From a virus: 39,074 nucleotides of DNA. The stretch is from the IMG/VR virus record IMGVR_UViG_3300028031_000007, positions 1 to 39,074 of that record. The stretch is one strand, 5' to 3'. Of this stretch, positions 35,604 to 39,074 are shown piece after piece. Numbering within the stretch: position 1 is the stretch's first letter; the number at the start of each line of letters is the position of its first letter. A model generated the notes under the pieces. It searched no databases and had not been told where the DNA came from. It saw only the letters and a list, made by a program, of their open reading frames with translations. Made by a program: the position numbers and the translations under genes.

Positions 35604-37517
35604 TTATTGTCCTTCTTGTTCTGTTTTGGCAGCCTGCAATTCCGGTACGGCAAAAGTTGAAGCCAGTTCAAGAAGTCGTGTTTCTCGCTTACTGCCTGCT
35701 TGGGTATTTCTTAGCTTTAACAATAAGTTCCTAAACCGAGTGCTCTCATAAGCCTTTGCCAGAGCAGAGGCTACCACAGTTGCAGATAATCCGGTTACCG
35801 CGTCTGCGTAAAGTGCTGCCCCAATCGCCCCCCCTGTGGCAACTGGCACCAACTGTTCACCTGTTTTTATTACTGCACTACCTTGTTGAGCGCGTCGCGT
35901 AGAGTTCAACAGTCTAGTTAAGCCCTCTATTTCTTTCTTTGCCGCTCCTTCAAAGAATACATTAATTGCCTGTCTTCGGTTAGGTCTGTTTAGCGCGGTT
36001 GCGAAAGCGTCTGGATTGGGGTTTGCGTCAATTTCAAAAAACTTACTATCCTTAAGCGCGTCCTGAATAATTGCACCTCTAGCCGCCTTTTGACCATCCT
36101 CTCCAATAGACTTTTTGAGTCGCTTTAGTTCGCTAGGCTTGCCGCCCCTAAGTAACGGTATTATTCTTTCTGGCGTAGCTTCACCCGCTTTTATAATGCG
36201 TTTTAGCTCAGTGTCTTTTGTTCTAGTGTAAGCATCAGAAAACTGCCTATTAGACTTAACCCATTTTGATGCGGCTAGGCGGTCTGTGTCTTTAGCAAAA
36301 CTTAGCATATCAGCGTCCATTGCTGACTTAACCGCCTGAACCGAAGCTGCGCCCCTTGTGTCCTCAGACCGGCGGATAGCTGAAAGGTCAGAAATTAGCT
36401 CTGTGCGGATATCTTTAACTAAACTAAAGTCACCGCCCTCCAGCGCGTCTAATGTGTTCTCTAAATTCTGAACAATTCCAGCGTCACCTTTAGCCCCTAA
36501 TCTTTTCTGTTTTGCGACTTCGCGAATAACCGCCCTTTTTGTCTGCTCCATAGGAACTACGCCAGCACGGTCTAAAACTTCCACAGCTTCACTTCTAATC
36601 TTACCCGCCGCCTGTAGTTCTCGCGCGGTTTGTTCGTTTAATGATTTAATCAAGTCATTTGCAAAAGGCGTATCTAAATCAATATCCATGCTGTCCGCAA
36701 AACCTTTTACTGCTGCTTCACGGGCTGCTTGTTGTGATGCTCTAGCCGTTCCGCTTCCTAATGGGCCAAGCTTTTCTGATAACCCTTGAGAAAACCTACC
36801 AAGATATGTTGTGGGAGGCGCTACATCAGTTGTCAAAACAGGCACGTCAAATTGTTTTCCGGCATCTAGTACGTTTTGTGCGGCCTGATCAGGCACGGCT
36901 TTTGCAATGTTGTCAATCTTACCTCCAGCCTTGGCTACACCTTTAGCACCAGCCAGTCCGAATAATTCTAACATCGCTGTTGGTAGAGCTGTTGCAATAG
37001 CCCCCCCTATTGGCCCCGCTATATCAAATCCTGCTTCACCAGATACCTGCTCGGCCTTCTGCAAAATCTCAGTTATCGGTTTAAGTGTCTTTGCTACTGT
37101 GTTAAGGCTTTCTCGACCTTCCGGTGTGGACGGATCGTATGTTAACGATTCCCTCACGCTGTCCACAGCTCTGCCACCTGCACCTTCATCAGCAAACGGA
37201 TTGATTGATTGCGCTATACCAGCTAATCCAGCCACTGGTTCGGCAATTGCGCCAGATGCCACAGTACCAAGAGCTTCTAATCTGCCTGTTCCGGTATCTA
37301 GCTGTTCTTGTGATTGAATGCCTTGCTGTATGCCTGTTGGGTTTGCGGCAAAACCTAGATCGGATGTAGGTTGTAACTCTGGTTGTTCTGGCTCTACAGG
37401 CTCAGAATCATTTGCTGCGCCGCTGAAAAACTCATCAATAGCCACGCCCATTTGTTCTGGCGTAGTGTCATCAGAAAAAGTAAATGTCTTACCCTGAGCG
37501 GTTGCTGTTCTAGCCAT
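35604..37517 (-). CDS. Large ejection protein (gp16 position)
   Basis: This encodes 637 aa. 'GKTFTFSDDTTPEQMGVAID' near the N-terminus is a tag common in phage internal or tape-like proteins. Residues 80-200 are Ala/Gly-rich with a hydrophobic segment (GGAIATALPTAMLELFGLAG). The rest is helical, with a second hydrophobic run near the C-terminus (VATGGAIGAALYADAVTGLS). Membrane-active segments fit a protein that forms the channel for DNA entry. Third of three ejection-type genes as in P22 (gp16). No lytic transglycosylase motif found. Confidence 0.7.
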   Translation of the reverse strand: MARTATAQGKTFTFSDDTTPEQMGVAIDEFFSGAANDSEPVEPEQPELQPTSDLGFAANPTGIQQGIQSQEQLDTGTGRLEALGTVASGAIAEPVAGLAGIAQSINPFADEGAGGRAVDSVRESLTYDPSTPEGRESLNTVAKTLKPITEILQKAEQVSGEAGFDIAGPIGGAIATALPTAMLELFGLAGAKGVAKAGGKIDNIAKAVPDQAAQNVLDAGKQFDVPVLTTDVAPPTTYLGRFSQGLSEKLGPLGSGTARASQQAAREAAVKGFADSMDIDLDTPFANDLIKSLNEQTARELQAAGKIRSEAVEVLDRAGVVPMEQTKRAVIREVAKQKRLGAKGDAGIVQNLENTLDALEGGDFSLVKDIRTELISDLSAIRRSEDTRGAASVQAVKSAMDADMLSFAKDTDRLAASKWVKSNRQFSDAYTRTKDTELKRIIKAGEATPERIIPLLRGGKPSELKRLKKSIGEDGQKAARGAIIQDALKDSKFFEIDANPNPDAFATALNRPNRRQAINVFFEGAAKKEIEGLTRLLNSTRRAQQGSAVIKTGEQLVPVATGGAIGAALYADAVTGLSATVVASALAKAYESTRFRNLLLKLRNTQAGSKRETRLLELASTFAVPELQAAKTEQEGQ

Positions 37518-38800
37518 TAGTTAACCTCAAATGTTACGCCGCCAGAGCTTGTGAACGTCTGCGCACTAGAATCATTATTCTCTGAATCGTCCGGCAAGTC
37601 TATACCATCCAATATCTGCCCATATTCCGACCGAATTATTCTTAAGCTTTCGGCCATTTCATCAGCCCCTGCCAATGGGTCTAAGTTGGCAATTTTATTG
37701 CTTAATGCGTCAAATTCTTTCTCGTTCAACGCACCAAGTGTGCCGCCATCCTTTTTGATTTGAATTAATTGATCTAAAGCAAGATTGGCTTTCAACGTAT
37801 CTATGTTCCGGCGTAATTTAGCCGCTCCACTGCTTGGTGATGCAGATGCAATAGCTTGACCCGTTCGACCAGTGTTAGTGCCGGTTGCTAGGTCTATAGT
37901 CCTGTCAATAAGCGACACTACACGAGTAGCATTACTCCGCGCTTTTAATTCTCCCCGCACCTTCTTAAGTTCCGCTGTTTTTATTTTTGCGCCAACGTTT
38001 TCCCGCTGAATATCGTTCGCTTCTTGCTCTATTGCAAGCGATCGTTCTTGAAAAGCAGAGATGGGCGCAATATCTTTCTCATTCTCAGCAATAACCTTGC
38101 CCGTGGAGTCTACCAGTTGAGATCCATCTGCCAGTACGGTTTGCTTAATGGCCTTTATTTCATCCATTCCATTAATAACTTTGGACAATGATAGGTTCTG
38201 GCCGATCTCTGAGGTAAGCGTGTCATTATCTGCTTGTAATAGGGGTAGAAAGCCGCTGACATCCTCACCATTACGCTGCATTTGAATAGCCATGTTTTTA
38301 ATTAGCGACCTAGCATCATCTGTCCTGCCATTAGCGACCATTTGTGCGGTGTTATTCCAAAGTGTGAAAGCTTCTTTTGCTTTCTGAGCAACTAGCGCTT
38401 TTTCTGCGTTGTTCTCACTAACCAATACATTCATTAGACCAGCCGCCATTTGCGGGTTACGCTGATTCAGTTCCAGCCACTTTTCACGATCAACACCAGA
38501 CATAAATCCGGCAAACTTCTGTCGGCGCTTATTCTCGGCTTGATTGCTCGTAGCGGTCGCTTGAGCTTGTTGAATGTTTTGCTGGTCTTGTGCGGCCACT
38601 GCTTCGCCCTCAGTGGCTATTTGCTGCTGTTCTGGGGATAGTATTTCCTTAGAGAGTTCTAAATCCTTCTTATTCGCTCGATTCTGTCGAAATTGCTGAC
38701 CAATCTTAGAGCCTATTTGTCCCAGCCGCTCAGATATTCGACTGTTGTCTAATACTCTTACAGCCGGTAATTGTTGTAAGTTTTGTGCGCTAGGTATCAT
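37517..38800 (-). CDS. Ejection protein (gp20 position)
   Basis: This encodes 427 aa, helical and Gln/Ala-rich. Residues 30-95 form a Gln-rich coiled coil ('LSPEQQQIATEGEAVAAQDQ'). No membrane segment. Its place between the S74 protein and the 637-aa protein matches P22 gp20. Start overlaps the S74 protein stop (ATGA). Confidence 0.7.
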   Translation of the reverse strand: MIPSAQNLQQLPAVRVLDNSRISERLGQIGSKIGQQFRQNRANKKDLELSKEILSPEQQQIATEGEAVAAQDQQNIQQAQATATSNQAENKRRQKFAGFMSGVDREKWLELNQRNPQMAAGLMNVLVSENNAEKALVAQKAKEAFTLWNNTAQMVANGRTDDARSLIKNMAIQMQRNGEDVSGFLPLLQADNDTLTSEIGQNLSLSKVINGMDEIKAIKQTVLADGSQLVDSTGKVIAENEKDIAPISAFQERSLAIEQEANDIQRENVGAKIKTAELKKVRGELKARSNATRVVSLIDRTIDLATGTNTGRTGQAIASASPSSGAAKLRRNIDTLKANLALDQLIQIKKDGGTLGALNEKEFDALSNKIANLDPLAGADEMAESLRIIRSEYGQILDGIDLPDDSENNDSSAQTFTSSGGVTFEVN

Positions 38801-39074
38801 GCCGCTAACCTCTCTTTTAATGTTTTCTGTAAGGCGGGATAATTAATAACCTTTATGCCGTTAATCTCTGTCACCATGTCGGGGTATTTGGCCTCAACTT
38901 CTTGTGCGATAAATCCAGTACTCATTTCGGTACCCATCATATTTTTAGCTTCTGGCTTCCAATCCCACTCAACTAGGGTTAAGTCATGTATCTTGCCTAA
39001 AGGTAGTATGTTTTCCTTTAGTCTTGTGTCTGAGGCAAAGAAACTGGCTATTGTTGCGGCGGCCGTGAGGTCGT
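38797..39074 (-). CDS. S74-domain ejection protein, C-terminal part (joins 1-988)
   Basis: Continuation across the joint: reading minus from 38945 the frame gives 'KNMMGTEMSTGFIAQEVEAK', 'YPDMVTEINGIKVINYPALQ' and stops at 38797-38799. 'GFIAQEVE...P..V...NG...INY..L' is the second half of the S74 chaperone signature. The stretch 38946-39074 repeats bases 1-129. At 39072 C replaces A, turning Tyr to Asp in this copy only. Confidence 0.75.
   Translation of the reverse strand, partial: DLTAAATIASFFASDTRLKENILPLGKIHDLTLVEWDWKPEAKNMMGTEMSTGFIAQEVEAKYPDMVTEINGIKVINYPALQKTLKERLAA
38946..39074. repeat. Terminal overlap, right copy
   Basis: Repeat of bases 1-129 with one mismatch three bases from the end. 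The mismatch at the very tip is typical of an assembly edge. See the left copy. Confidence 0.9.

Noticed and set aside
35604-37517. Lytic transglycosylase in the large ejection protein
   Set aside because: No ES...N or GLMQ-type motif is visible in the sequence.
1-39074. CRISPR arrays or insertion sequences
   Set aside because: No regularly spaced repeats and no transposase motifs seen; the only mobile-type gene is the HNH endonuclease.

Overview
The window is an essentially complete tailed-phage genome drawn as a line. Positions 1-129 recur at 38946-39074 with one mismatch, and one gene runs straight through the junction, so the natural unit is a circular map of about 38,945 bp. Portal, scaffold, coat, gp4-like and gp10-like proteins are in the order seen in phage P22, so this is a short-tailed (podovirus-type) phage of a Gram-negative host. 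An outer-membrane-type lipoprotein, Tat signal peptides and sigma70-type promoters support such a host, probably a gammaproteobacterium; the genus cannot be read from the sequence. No integrase, excisionase, full-length CI repressor, DNA polymerase or replicative helicase was found.

The layout is lambdoid. (1) Control region, about 26277-26403: two face-to-face sigma70 promoters with three 12-bp operator-like sites. (2) Plus-strand early operon, 26404-32484: many small coupled ORFs, a RecT-like annealing protein, a Lar-type zinc protein and a YopX-family protein. (3) Minus-strand operon from the control region: a Cro-like protein at 26276, small and membrane microproteins, a Lar-type protein, then an intergenic region (23137-23629) with a replication-operon promoter and, on the opposite strand, a promoter-structured RNA-terminator unit. 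(4) Replication and 'nin' region, 23136-14862, minus: a Gp37/Gp68-type Fe-S protein, a small Phg_2220_C-type replication protein, a LexA-like DNA-binding protein, a DNA methyltransferase, an HNH endonuclease, an XRE/sigma-region-4 hybrid, NinG and a Q-like antiterminator. (5) Late switch, 14862-13910: a promoter just after Q, two small genes including an XRE regulator, a terminator-like hairpin and two tRNA genes. (6) Late genes, minus, from 13909 through the origin to 32508: tiny coupled ORFs, two Tat-exported proteins, terminase, portal, scaffold, coat, tail factors, fibres, three ejection-type proteins, then the lysis genes.

Genes probably work as in lambda. The Cro-like protein and possibly the LexA-like protein set the early switch, RecT and NinG serve recombination, and Q lets polymerase pass the terminator ahead of the tRNAs so that one very long late transcript forms. 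The most unusual features are: a Tat-exported small protein with a segment resembling the first 28 residues of the phage's own coat protein; a structured small RNA unit; a chaperone/protease-type (S74) domain on an ejection-type protein; a Sec signal peptide on a tail-fibre-like protein; and two regulator genes whose promoters place the transcript start at the AUG, as for lambda cI from PRM.
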